Shown: positions 21,820-32,740 of the stretch, piece after piece
How positions within the stretch are numbered: the first letter of the stretch is position 1
Layout: each line of letters starts with the position of its first letter
DNA from: Hortaea werneckii
Taxonomy: Eukaryota > Ascomycota > Dothideomycetes > Mycosphaerellales > Teratosphaeriaceae
DNA length: 64,000 nt
Direction of reading: 5' to 3'
Assembly (NCBI GenBank): GCA_037044905.1
Contig: JBAOKB010000020.1
Span: forward strand, 744,001 to 808,000
Notes under the pieces: generated by a model
What the model was told of the DNA's origin: nothing
The model's database searches: none
The model's input: the letters and a program-made list of their open reading frames with translations, nothing else
Translations under genes and position numbers: made by a program

Positions 21820-22628
21820 CTACATCTGCTCGCCGGCCGCCCTTCTGACAACCTCTGCAGTCAAGTCCGGCATCGACAGGAACGGAGAATGCGATGCCGG
21901 GCACCTCTCAACTCTGAACTGCGCTCCCGGTTGCGAGATCAGTGCTTCCTGAGCAGCAAGCGGGACGGCATTATCCTGCTCGCAAACTAAATACGTCGAA
22001 GGAATATGCTTCCAAGCCGCGTATCTGGCCTTATGCGCGGACAGCACACTAGGCGGTATCGGTCTGATATGCTTCTTCTGGTCTTCGACAACGTGCAGAG
22101 GACAGTCGTTGTAGAAGACTTGTTCGACCGTCTCCGGGTATATCATCGATTTGTCTTCGGTGAGCCTGGTCCATGGAGCTGGCTCACCAGCGACATCCGA
22201 TAGCGACACTCCTTCCGAAGCAGCGAAAGAGGAGATATAGACCTAAAGGGCGATCAGTATTGCCAGCTACATCCGTCCGCTGCCCATGTCCACGGGCTTC
22301 AACTTACGAGGTGCACCACGCCACCAACTTTGCCCTGCTGGCCTCTATCGGCCTTCGACATCCCCTCGACCGCATCTCCACCCGGCAACCCGCCACGCGA
22401 GTGCATTACGACTACAACGTCCCGACCGCTGTCGGAAGCCCGCTCGACCGCGGCGCGGATGTGAGCGATGTCGTCTTTCCAGACATCTTGCGTTGGACTA
22501 TCGCCCGTACAAGGAAGGGTCAGAGCGTGGACATCGTAGCCTGCCTGCTTCAACCGGTCCGTCAGGAGCTTATAGTGGATCGCTTGGTGCCATGCACCGG
22601 GGACGATGACGATGACGGGCTTGTTCAT
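21820..22628 (-). CDS. alpha/beta hydrolase
   Basis: Exons 22628-22308 and 22242-21820, intron 22307-22243 (65 bases, GTAAGT..TTTAG), 247 aa. It is a small single-domain hydrolase of the AB_hydrolase_6 / plant salicylate-esterase-like type. The first strand and oxyanion loop read VIVIVPGAWHQ, the nucleophile elbow VVVVMHSRGG puts Ser77 in place, and the catalytic His is in ASHSPFLSMP near the C-terminus, with an Asp in VCEQDNAVP. No signal peptide is seen, so it is cytosolic. The substrate cannot be predicted. It lies about 0.9 kb downstream of the SDR gene on the same strand; such pairs can act together in small-molecule metabolism, but nothing here shows co-regulation. Confidence 0.88.
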
Positions 22629-23499
22629 CTTTTTCGAGGTTCGCTTGATGTGAATTAAAGGAATTCAAATTTAGAGTATGTAGATACAGCCGCTCTGAGG
22701 TTAATATTGATACGGATTCTTTTCTAAAAAAGCGTACGCTGGACTTCTGGTCCGGTTGGAAGAATACGGCGATATTTGTACACACGGGATTAGCAGTCTT
22801 GTTTGGCGGTTTTCGTCATTGCACTACATACTTTCAGCTGGAGTGTGGAGTCGTTCTCAGCTTCGGCTGACTAAGTAGTGGGAAGCGAAGGAATGATGAG
22901 TCCAAACTGTGCCCAAATGTGCCCTCTCGCATACGCATACATTGTTCCCATCCATTTAGACTCGGGTGATTAAACTTGTGAAGTCGGTTGGGCTAATGCC
23001 TTAAGGGTCGTAGATGCCTGCGTGTACTTTGCTTCGCGCGTATTTCGTAGAAGACCTACTGCGGAACTTGGGAGGTTTTTCCATAACGCGGCTGACGGGA
23101 AACTACCTACTGTAAGTGTTTCATTTCGCGGAAAAAGGGGTCACTTGAGGATGTACGTAAATGTTCAGAGTTCTACAGTCGCTCACTGAACGGCTGCTTT
23201 CTATCGCGGGATTTTAAAAGAAGGGGTTATGTGAGTTTGTCCTGTTCTTGGAACAGGTACCTTTCATGTTTGGCTCAGCCTCAGAGTTTCCGACGTTGTC
23301 AGCTGTTCCTCTACACTTGCGAAAGAACACCAGTGGAATGCTGGAACGCTTCCACATGAGTAACGTCTAGATCGCCATTTGGATCGGGAAGGTTCGGGCA
23401 CGTGTGTTCGCAGAGTCCATCACGGACGTCGACAATAATTGTACGCATGCCTTTGCAGTACACCTGTGAGACGAATAGTACACCACGCGCTAGAGGCCT
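22629..23499. other. intergenic region upstream of alpha/beta hydrolase
   Basis: 871 bases between two genes on the same strand: promoter of the hydrolase and 3' end of the SDR gene. No gene or clear motif is seen. Confidence 0.35.
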
Positions 23500-24442
23500 T
23501 CACAAAGTAAGACCACTGTCGACGATGAGATTCTGGCCAGTCATGGATCTCGTTGTTGCCAGCACTCGGACTTGATCTGCGACGTCCTGCAGCAGATGAT
23601 CAGCGTGCGCACTGGCGTTGAGTATAGAGGGTACCAAATTACCTCGACTGTGGCCAGGCGCTTCAGCTTGGTAGCATTAGTCGCCGCCTCGATCTTCTCC
23701 GGGCCGAAACTCATCCCCCAATCTGTCAACAAGAGACCCGGCGAGACGGAATTGACGCGGATTTTAGGAGAGCAGATGACGGCTAGCGATTTGGACAGGT
23801 GGATGGCTGCGCTTTTGGAGACGGCGTATGGGAGCGAGGAGCCCGAGGGTTTGATGCCTGCGACGGAGGCAGTGGTAATGAAGGACCCTTCGCTCTTCTC
23901 TAGCTCGTCCTTGGCTGCGTGCATGAGCCATAGATGGGACTTGACGTTGTAGAGGAAGCACCTTTCAAACAAGGCCACACGCTTATTAGTCTGGAGATGT
24001 GACCGTAGGGGTAGAAGATAGACTCACTTGTCCCAGTCCTCGTCGACCATGCCTTCGTCCAGATTGTTGAAATTGGTGACACGGGTCCAGCCCGCATTAC
24101 TTACCACGACGTCAAGGCGTCCAAATTTCCCTACAGTGTCTCGCACCAATCGCTGGATGGCGGAGCGGTCGCCGACATCTGCTTGCAAGGCCTCAAAGCG
24201 TGGCGAATGGATGTAAGATTTGGTCGCAGGCGGGATGCTATGCAACTCGTCCAGTAAAGATTCCGCACGCGATGCATTGTTCGCGTAGTTTACGGCCTTT
24301 CAAGCAGTCAATCCTGATACAGGTTGCAAGGAAGTGTTAGTCGTTCACCTACGATGCGGAAATCGGGTGCCAGCGTGCGTGCTATCTGAGCTCCAAGACC
24401 GGCGGTGCCGGCGGTGATGAGCGCGACCTTTTGAGAGGCCAT
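23500..24442 (-). CDS. short-chain dehydrogenase/reductase
   Basis: Exons 24442-24353, 24296-24028, 23961-23643 and 23586-23500; introns of 56, 66 and 56 bases; 254 aa. It is a classical SDR: the cofactor loop TAGTAGLG is at residues 11-18, the NAG motif in VVVSNAGW follows strand 4, and the active site is Ser152 (TTASVAG), Tyr165 and Lys169 (YAVSK). The C-terminus (VRVLATTRSMTGQNLIVDSGLTL) is the usual SDR ending. NAD(P)H-dependent; the substrate is unknown. None of the exons is long enough to stand out alone, but each joins in frame through good donors (GTAGGT, GTGAGT, GTAATT). The start codon lies only 162 bases from the transposon relic, so its promoter has been shortened or displaced by the insertion. 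Confidence 0.9.
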
Positions 24443-24583
24443 TGTAATTGATGGATCTCAAGATGAATGTTCAGTTGATGGGTTACAGTCTCAATTGGAA
24501 CATTGCGAGGAGTAGGCATTGACCTCGGGACGGCACTGTGCATATAGAAGGTCAAGGGGGAACCAAACGTTATTTAGTATTGG

Positions 24584-24596
24584 TCTCTGCCTCGAG
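24584..24596 (+). repeat. left copy of 13-base direct repeat flanking the element
   Basis: TCTCTGCCTCGAG, repeated with one A/G difference at 29487-29499 on the other side of the element. It is separated from the inverted repeat by eight bases here and ten on the right. It may be a target-site footprint or chance. Confidence 0.5.
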
Positions 24597-24604
24597 TAGA
24601 CAGG

Positions 24605-24635
24605 TGGCTCGACCCCGCTAAGCGCGGGCTAACCC
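24605..24635 (+). repeat. left terminal inverted repeat
   Basis: Begins TGGCTCGACCCC and matches the complement of 29476-29446 at 29 of 31 positions. It overlaps a perfect hairpin at 24621-24640 (arms AGCGCGGG and CCCGCGCT, loop CTAA). Confidence 0.9.
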
Positions 24636-27600
24636 GCGCTAGTAGTAGCTAACCTACAACAAAGCTTACTCGACCCCTTACTTTTAACTTTTTCTTTTTT
24701 ACTTTATAATTATTTTAGATCTTCTTACTAAATTTTCTACTAATCGAAGCTTAATCTTATTCTAATTAATTTTTAATTACTAAATAAAAATATAACTTTT
24801 TATATTAGTACCCTTAAGTATCTAGCTAACTACTATAGCTACTTTTAATACTATAAGGCTATTATTTAATAGAAATATAAGTATATCCTTTTTATTAAAA
24901 TAAAGATAATAATATATAAAAAAATTAATAATATATTAGGATTTATAGATAATAAAAAAATAGAAAGAAGAGAATAATATAGAATACCTAGAGTATAAGC
25001 TATTTTTAAGTAAAATCTTCTACTATATTAAAAAGACTAAAAATAGTAAGGATAACTAGTATAGAGTATATAAATCTAGGCTTAATATCTTCCTAATCCC
25101 TTACTAATATATTAATATTATTTAGTCGAAATTCTTAGATACTAATATATTTTATACTTATATTAAGGAGAAGTATAAGGGTATTAGGGCCCCCTTTAGT
25201 AATAGTAGAAATCCTAAATAGGAAACTATAGATACTACTAAAAGTATTTTTAATCTCTTTCTATTCTATTATTAATATATACTAATTATTTATTTTAGAC
25301 TTCTATAATAAGTTAGACCTTTAGAATTTAAAGAATAAGGTAAATAAGGCTTAGAGGAAGCTTATAAAAAAGGTAGCTAAAAATTAGAAAAAGAAGGCTA
25401 AAACTAAAAAGTATATTCTTATTCCCTTTCTAATTAATTCCTAATCTAATTTAAATTTAGAAAGAAGAAGGTTTAGAAGAAGAAGGCTACCCTTAAGGGA
25501 GCTAATAATAGAGGTAGTATATCTTTTTATATTAGCCGCCCTAGGACTAGGGTCTTTTTAAATAAAGAGGATAAGGGAATTTAAATAATATAGGATTAAG
25601 TAGAATTTACGATAAGGATAATAATAGATTAAAAAAAGATTAAAAGGGGTTTAAAAAGATAGTACTAATTTTTCTATAATTAATTAACCTCTAATTTAGT
25701 AAGCTCGGAGAGCTTTATATAAATATACTCTTTCCTTTTACTTCTTTCCTACCTTATAGAAAGTTAGTAATACTTATAATATTATTTTTAAGAATTATAA
25801 TTTTATTAAATAGCGATATCTCCTTATAAATTAAATATTTTTTTTAGGTTCTACCTTTTTACTAATCTATTTTATTATATTTAATAGGGACTCCTAAGAT
25901 AAATACCTATTAAAACAGTAGAAGAAGTATTTCTTAATCCTTTTAATTAGTATTACTATTATCTTACTAACCTTTTTTTAATAGAAAAATAACGCCTTCT
26001 CTACTACTAACCCCGCCTTTACTAAATATATTTAAGCCGTTAAAAATAAAGTTCCCTCGAAATATTAAAATAAATAAGCTAAACTTTATAACTATTTTTT
26101 AAATAATTAAAAAACGCGGCTTTATAAAAATTTGCGAGGCCTATTTATAGAACTAAAAAATAGCTAATTTCTATTATAGCTATTTATATTAGCGACTTTT
26201 TAATAATATAAAGAATAAGGAGCTTAAGGCGCTAGACTAGGATTTAATTAGTAATATATTAGGCCTATATTAACGCTAGGTTCCTCTACTATTTCTATAA
26301 TTCTAATTCCTATATATCTAATTTAAGCTTCTATCTATATATTATAAGTTAGTATTCTTCTATTTTTAGTACTTTCTTTTTAAGTTCTATATTCTTTTAG
26401 CGATAAGAACTATATAGTAAAGAGGCCTAGAATCCTTATAAAAATAAAGCCTATTACAAAATAAAGTCGTCTAAATTAATAGATAATTAGATACTAGATT
26501 TAGTAATTAAAAATAGTAGTTAAAGATTATAAAAAAGGATTAGTATTAGCGTCTAATTATTAATACTTTAACTATTAGATTCTATAGCTACTCTCGACTA
26601 CTTTAATATAAGGGCTATTAGAAGTTAGTTGTAGCTTAATATTAAATAGATAATATATATTTTTTAGTTATTTTAATACTTTAGCTACGCCTAAATTTAA
26701 TCTACCCCTTTAAATAATACTAAATATCTTATAAATTAAATATAAATCGATAAGTCTCTAATCGAGAACCTAAAATCGAAAAATTATTAGTAAAATCTAT
26801 TAATAGATGCCGCTATAGTAGCTTTATATTCTAATAGACTCTATAATATTTGTATAGTTATATAACTACTAGAATATATAAGTATTTATTCTCGACTAGC
26901 TTATATTTAGACCGTATCGAATTATTAGCGCCTATTTATTAAGAGCTTATTACTAAATTATAAGATCTTAAGTTACTAAGTAGGAAATTAGTATTAGGTT
27001 ACTAATCTCTTATTAATATATACCTAAAAGCTATTAAATTATTTATATATATACTTTAGTAGTTAGCTATATTAAAAGGCTCTCTATAAGAATATAGATA
27101 TTACCCTAAGCCTAGCTAGTAGTATAGTAGATAGAATAGTAGAAGTATATTATATAGTAAATAATTAAAAATTAAATATAGTCTCTTTATAACTAAAATA
27201 GATTAATTATATAAAAATAGGAGCTAAACCCTATTAAATATTAATCTTTTGTTAATTAGTAAATAAGAAGAATTATACCTTTTACCTATTTTAGGCTTAT
27301 ATTAATAATAATTATAATAAGGCTATAGCTATAGATATATTACTATTTAAGAGGTTAACTTATTATTTTATTAACTAGCCGCGAAAGCTATTTAAAGGCT
27401 AATTAATATATAAGGGCTGTCTCCTTATAAATAAGGACCTAAATAAAAATTATATCTATTATTTTTAGTTACTAATATATATTTTATTAAATAATAATAC
27501 TTACTTTTACCTTACGCCTTATTAAACTTTATAAAAAAGATCTTATTTATATTCTTTTTATAAATCTTTTTAAATAATATATCGATTTTAATATAAAGGC

Positions 27601-29430
27601 TTTTATAGAAAAGAGCTGCTTATTTTTTAAAGAAATAGAAAATTTAAATATCGGAATTAGTTTAGAAAAGGGCCTAAATATATTATTAACTAATTATTAA
27701 TACCTTTTTACTATTCTTATATTTTTATTTACTATCTCTAGGTTCTAAATTTATTTATAATACTTAAATAGAATACTATTTAATTAAGTATTATATAGAT
27801 AGTTAAGAAGCTTCTATTGTATAATTTTAGTAGAGATATAGTCTTTATTTACTAATCCCTTATCGATATTAGTAAGGGAAGATGTATTTTTAATATAAAG
27901 AAACTCTTAAACAACTTTAAATTACTTAAAGTTTACTAAAAAAAATAAATAAATTAGTAAAGTATTAATAATAGATTTATATACTAAAGCTAAGGTTTTC
28001 CTTAGGGTAGCTAGTAACTAGAGACAAAAGTAGCTTTTTAATAGAGCTTATAAATTAGTTTAGAGGTAGTAGCGGATAATAATACTTTCTAAATAAGATC
28101 TAAATAATTTAGAGTATCTTTTAAAAATCCTTTAGCGTAATCTTTATAAAATAGGTATTATAATATTAAATTTATAAGGCTTCTAGCCCCTATAAATAAT
28201 TAAAACCTATAAAATTAATAATTAGTTAAAATATTCTTTTATATTACTTTTTAACCTAATCCTTATTTACTATAGAGTCCTATACGCTTTATTAGTCTTT
28301 TAACTTAGAAGTAAATATAGCTTATAACTCGCGGCTATAGTAAGAAATAATTATATAATATATTAATATTAATTTATATTTAATTTAGCGATATTACCTT
28401 AAAAAAGTAATTTGCCTTATTATCTCTATATAGATATCGATTTATATATCGAAGGAAGTAGTCTTATTTACTATTAAAAAGCTTTCTTCTTATTAACTAC
28501 CTACTAATTAAAATATAATACTTTAAGAAACTTATATTTAGGTTCTAGAACTTCTCTATTATTAGCTTATAAGTAAGCCTATTTTTAGAATAGGCTATTC
28601 CTAAATTAAATCGCTATAAAATTCTAAAATATTTATTATTAATTATAAGTACTTTAAATTTATAATAAAGAAAGGTAATACTAACCTCGTTATTTTACGC
28701 TTTAGCCTATTAGGCTCGGTAGGGTCTTATATATCCTACTATAACTCTTAAAATCGTACCTAATAGTTAGGGTCTACCTTAAAATAAGAAGAGTTTCTTA
28801 ATTTATTATTAAAATATTAATAATAGAGTATACTAGAGTAATAAAATTTTTCTTTAGTATAAAGAATATTATTAAAAATTAAAGCTATTATATTATAGGC
28901 ACCTTTTTACGTAGTTCTCGCGTATTAGACCTTAATATCTTATTAACTAAATTCTAATCTATTTATTTATAGTTATTAATTTATATCGATATTCTTAGGT
29001 TTTTATTTGTAAGCTATAAGGTTAATAATATAATAATAACCTCTAGGAGCTAACTTTAGGTAAAATAATAATATATATATATAATTAATCGATTTAACTA
29101 TAATTAGAGTATATAATTATATAATATTAATAGTTAGCGCAATTAGCTCTTTAATAAGTTCCTCTAAGATTACAAAATAAATAGTATTTAATTTATAAAA
29201 TTAATCCTTATAATCTTCTACTATATTCGCTAAAGTATTAAGCTCTAAGACTTATAGGTTAATAGTAAAGTTGTCTATTTTAGTAATCGAATAGGAAGAG
29301 GTTATAATATAAATTAGAAAGGTTTTTACTATTATATAGATAGTATAGAAAGATAAAAAGGTTAAAAACTAAATCGACTCTCTAAAGATTTAGTTAACCC
29401 TAGGCTTTGTAAGCTAACCTAGGGCGGGAA

Positions 29431-29448
29431 GGGGGGGGGGGGGGGGGG
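29431..29448 (+). repeat. G18 homopolymer beside right inverted repeat
   Basis: Eighteen consecutive G; the last three overlap the inner end of the right inverted repeat. The left end has no equivalent (it reads CCCGCGC there). The length may be affected by sequencing or assembly error. Confidence 0.8.
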
Positions 29449-29476
29449 TTAGCCCGCGTTTAGGGGGGTCGAGCCA
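29446..29476 (-). repeat. right terminal inverted repeat
   Basis: Complement begins TGGCTCGACCCC, as on the left. It differs at two of 31 positions (G/C and G/A). Confidence 0.9.
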
Positions 29477-29486
29477 GCTGTACACA

Positions 29487-29499
29487 TCTCTGCCTCGGG
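29487..29499 (+). repeat. right copy of 13-base direct repeat flanking the element
   Basis: TCTCTGCCTCGGG, the partner of 24584-24596. The single difference is G here for A on the left, which RIP could produce. Confidence 0.5.
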
Positions 29500-29631
29500 C
29501 ACTTCCCGCGAAACCCGCGTCGCGCTGGCTTCGCGTCACTCTCGCTGACTTCACATCCAAAGAAGCGTTGTCCAGCACCTGGGCATCTGTGCATCTTCTT
29601 CAGAGGGCGATCCCATCACATTTCAATCAAC

Positions 29632-30166
29632 ATGCCTAAACGTTCTAGTGAGTACGTCAACGAGGATAGCGATGATTTCGTAGAGGATGCACCACAGAAC
29701 AAGAAGCGCAGAGGCGGCGCCAAAGCGCAAGCGCATACGGAGATACACAAGGATGACGATGGTAATGAGTTCTGGGAGGTCAGCGAAACCCAGCAGCTCC
29801 TTCAAAACTCTCCAGGCTGATTATCGTGTATAGATCTCAGGCAAGCGTCGTGTCCAGGTCTCCACCTTCAAAGGAAGTACCTTCGTAGGCATCAGAGAAT
29901 TCTACGAGAAAGACGGCAAGATGCTTCCGGGAAAGAAAGGCATCTCGCTCTCGGTCGACCAGTACAATGCTGTCGTAGAGATCATGCCGCAGATTGAGCA
30001 GGTCCTCAAGGACAAGAATATTGAGGTCGCTCGGCCAGACTACGGCAAAGGGGAAGACAGTGGCGCTCCCGTCCAGGAGGAAGGTGAACCCAATGCAGCC
30101 AGCGACGATGCCAAGTCGGACAAGAAGGCAAACCACGAGGCTACTAGCGATGAAGATGAAGGATAA
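29632..30166 (+). CDS. SUB1: PC4/Sub1 transcriptional coactivator
   Basis: Exons 29632-29778 and 29834-30166, intron 29779-29833 (55 bases, GTCAGC..TATAG), 159 aa. It is a single-stranded-DNA-binding coactivator of RNA polymerase II. The PC4 core spans the splice: FWEISGKRRVQVSTFKGSTFVGIREFYEKDGKMLPGKKGISLSVDQY reads as the family does only with this junction, although the donor GTCAGC is weak. The N-terminal tail is short and charged (RSSEYVNEDSDDFVED). The C-terminal acidic tail (EGEPNAASDDAKSDKK..SDEDEG) is typical of fungal homologues. The start is the first ATG, 155 bases from the right end of the transposon relic. It is divergent from the SDR gene across the element. Confidence 0.92.
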
Positions 30167-30554
30167 TTGGATCTGGTGCCGCGTGGCAATCGTCATCAAA
30201 GTTCGTCATTTCCAGCAGTTCTGATCGCTGATCGATGTAATATACTAGCAATTTCTGACTGCTTTTGCCGCATTCGGGCTTGCTAACTCCATATGATACC
30301 CATGATGTACTTCGCTTTTTCGCTTCGCTTAGCAGTCACAATTCGCCGGATAGGGCCAGGCAGTCAGCCATTGTGGCCGACCTTCTCTCCACGCCATCCC
30401 TCGCCGCGTACACGGATCTCAGCCCATCTGATCGCTCGACGGCTCAGACGATCCACTGGGCGTACGAAGGAAGTCCATGCCGAAAGGGGGCAACGAAGAA
30501 GGCAGCGTGTAGGACTCCGCATCGTCACTGGAAGCTCAAAGTTAGCAACGATAC
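30167..30554. other. convergent 3' region
   Basis: 388 bases between the stop codons of SUB1 and the first of the two paralogues. The plus-strand frames here are shadows of the paralogue's second exon. Nothing else is seen. Confidence 0.4.
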
Positions 30555-31304
30555 TCAAACCCCCGACGGGTCTTGCTCTACGTACAATTCTCCATTGTCG
30601 TTCGGCACGCGCACCAGCTTCTGCGCCAGTTCGAGGATGTCGGGAAGCTTGAAGCCCTGCTTGCCGCGAGTTGGATCTGAATGCGCGACCTGAAAAGGCG
30701 GGTCGCCCCACCACAGCGTTAGCTCCAGCAGGTAAGAGTCAGGATCAAAGGCTCAATAACTAACCTGTTCGAGGACGTCGTTCAACCAGGCAAATAGATC
30801 CGCGTGCACCTTGCGCCCTGTCTTTGTGAGGAAGGTTTCGACGACGGGCAAGCCTCCGTTCTGGCCTGGGAGCACGTCGACCGTGAGAGTAGCCAGTGGT
30901 TCGAAAGGCGTGCCGAGCTCGATGTTCAGGTTGTACATCTGCCACTCCGCGCCTCCGCGATTGACGAAGGCTGTCAGTGCCGTATCCGAGAGTGGCTTGC
31001 CGCAGTACTGCATGCTCGGGTCGGCGTGGAAGCCCTCCTCGACGGGGTCGTAATTGGTCCAGACCCTCATGTAAACGGACGCGCGGCGGAAGAAGGCCTC
31101 CTTGATCTCTTCGGCGAGGTCTGGATACTTGTTGACCTCCGGCGGCAGACTGAGCTGGTGGAGGTAGACCTTGATGCCTTGGAACGTGGTGGCGTAGATG
31201 CCCTCACGCGCTTCCTGAGACATGTCGGTTAGTGTGATGGACGGGCATGAGAGCAGATGCTGCTCAGGGTCAGGGCAGCGGCAGCGAGTCGTCTCCATGG
31301 TCAT
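30555..31304 (-). CDS. unknown protein, tandem paralogue A
   Basis: Exons 31304-30765 and 30689-30555, intron 30764-30690 (75 bases: GTTAGT donor, GCTAAC branch site, TTTTCAG acceptor), 224 aa. The second exon (VAHSDPTRGKQGFKLPDILELAQ) has no start codon of its own; it was found by splicing and by its resemblance to the neighbour. The core motif VWTNYD-x5-F-x2-D-x3-Q-x-CGK is shared with the gene at 32021-32740, as is GTPFEPLA (GRPFKNLA there). An N-terminal CRCPDPEQ segment is unique to this copy. I recognise no domain. There is no signal peptide or membrane segment. The start is the first ATG of the frame (MTMETTRC); a later one is MSQEAREG. Confidence 0.7.
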
Positions 31305-32020
31305 TGCGAGTGTGAATGGTGAGTGCGAACAGTGAGTGCGAGCAGTGATTGTGAACGCTGTGTGAACGGTAAGTGTGTTGGTGTCTCGGAAGGAAGAGGG
31401 CTTCAACAGCAGGACCGGAAGCCGAGTATAGGTAGCTGCCTTCAGCTTGAACAGCGTGAACTGAGGTTGAAAAGGAGGTTGACCACCGCTACGGTATTCA
31501 GAGGAGGGCTATCTCGGATCATTGCCCTGTTTTTCCCGTTTGCAAAGGCACGTGCTGCCAGTATTTCACTTCACAGTCTACAACAAGTGGAATCGATGGG
31601 AGCATGTTTGTGAGTGTGAGAAGAAAGTCACAAGGGAGAAAGGATGTTTGATTCTCCTTTTTGGGTGATGGCAAAGTAAGATGTAACAGAGGGATCTTGC
31701 AACACTGCCTATTTGCTACTGATACAACTTCGCCCACTTGTTACTGGTACACTGCAGACGACACCCCTTCTGACACCGGACACGATCGTCTTGCGGTCGT
31801 CGTTGCCGGCATGAGGATGCCCGAAGCAACAGAAGAATAGCAGAGGCTCTCCGTGATGACGTTGGACGGTCACTGTTCGCGTTGATAGCAAGAAGGGGAG
31901 ATAGAGCGGAATATCAGCCATTCATATTCCAGCCGTGGACTGGATGTAGTGCAAGGTCGACAAGTGGGTCCGGAGACGAGCAGTCCACGCAGATGCCCCA
32001 GCTGAACACATATCAGCCCC
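31305..32020. other. intergenic region between tandem paralogues
   Basis: 716 bases: promoter of paralogue A and 3' end of paralogue B. It starts with repeated GAGTGTGAATGGTGAGTG-like sequence near 31310-31345. No gene is seen. Confidence 0.35.
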
Positions 32021-32740
32021 CTATACCCAACCCTGGTCGGAGCTGTCTGACTCAACCATTGAGCTGTCTGGCTCAACCATCCACAATCCCTTATACCCGT
32101 ACAGCTTTCGAGCGAAGTCCTCCTCTGGCGAACAAGGGAGACAGAAGTTGGCCGCAAGCCTCATCAAGTCTTCCCAGTCGAAATGGTCCTTGCCATTTGT
32201 GACGTTGTGCTTCCCTTTGCCAACCTCCACACAAAAGGCTCGCAGCATTTGGATCACGGATTCATGCTTGCTTTCGGCATTCGTACAATCGCGAAAGCCA
32301 GTAGTAATCTTGGGGTGTGCTGCGGTTGTATCTGGTTTCTCGATTGCGAAAGAGAGAATTGCCAGGTTCTTGAAGGGCCTGCCGATCTCTAAACGGATCT
32401 TGTGGAACTTGGCCTGCATGGTACCATCAAGGCGAAGGTGGACGGCTTGCTCTGGGGTGAGGCGTATCTTGCCACAGTCCTGCACGCGTCGATCCGTGAA
32501 GAACTTACCCGCCGCCGTGTCGTAGTTCGTCCAGACGTCAATGGCGAACGTCTTGTGGCGTGTGTAGGCTGCCTGGATCTCGGCATTGTACTGAGAGTAT
32601 TCAAGAGGTAGCCTGGGGTAATAGAAATCTTGGAGAGCTTCCATCCCCTTGAAAGTCGACCGATAATGACTCTCTCGCTCCTCCGCGGAAAGTGAGAATA
32701 GGTGGTGGTATGTCTTCACAATGGAGTTAAGTAAAGACAT
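32021..32740 (-). CDS. unknown protein, tandem paralogue B
   Basis: Single exon, 239 aa, starting at the ATG of MSLLNSIVKTYHHLF. It shares with the gene at 30555-31304 the block DVWTNYDTAAGKFFTDRRVQDCGK, then IRLEIGRPFKNLAILSFAIE, and a final helical region (FDWEDLMRLAANFC) that aligns with exon 2 of the neighbour (FKLPDILELAQKLV). It has no intron at that position, so the neighbour gained one or this copy lost it. The C-terminus ends in a near-duplicated MVEPDSS/MVESDSS, encoded by two direct copies of GAGCTGTCTGxCTCAACCAT. The function is unknown; the protein is soluble and cytosolic by appearance. Confidence 0.72.
   Translation of the reverse strand: MSLLNSIVKTYHHLFSLSAEERESHYRSTFKGMEALQDFYYPRLPLEYSQYNAEIQAAYTRHKTFAIDVWTNYDTAAGKFFTDRRVQDCGKIRLTPEQAVHLRLDGTMQAKFHKIRLEIGRPFKNLAILSFAIEKPDTTAAHPKITTGFRDCTNAESKHESVIQMLRAFCVEVGKGKHNVTNGKDHFDWEDLMRLAANFCLPCSPEEDFARKLYGYKGLWMVEPDSSMVESDSSDQGWV

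Larger units (their letters stand above)
24605..29476. mobile_element. RIP-degraded DNA transposon with terminal inverted repeats
   Basis: A 4,872-base AT-rich block bounded by inverted repeats of 31 bases (29 matching). No open frame of 60 codons or more exists anywhere in it, in any of six frames. CpA and TpG are almost absent (none in 24721-25200 by eye), while CpT, CpC and CpG remain, which is the signature of repeat-induced point mutation acting on CpA. Composition changes sharply at both inverted repeats. It is therefore a dead Class II element. The superfamily cannot be assigned because the transposase frame is destroyed; the size would suit hAT-, MULE- or larger Tc1-like elements. It lies between the divergent SDR and PC4 genes. 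Confidence 0.88.

Noticed and set aside
24605..29476. LTR retrotransposon or centromeric AT-rich DNA
   Set aside because: The ends are inverted, not direct, repeats, and the block is only 4.9 kb with sharp borders between two ordinary genes.
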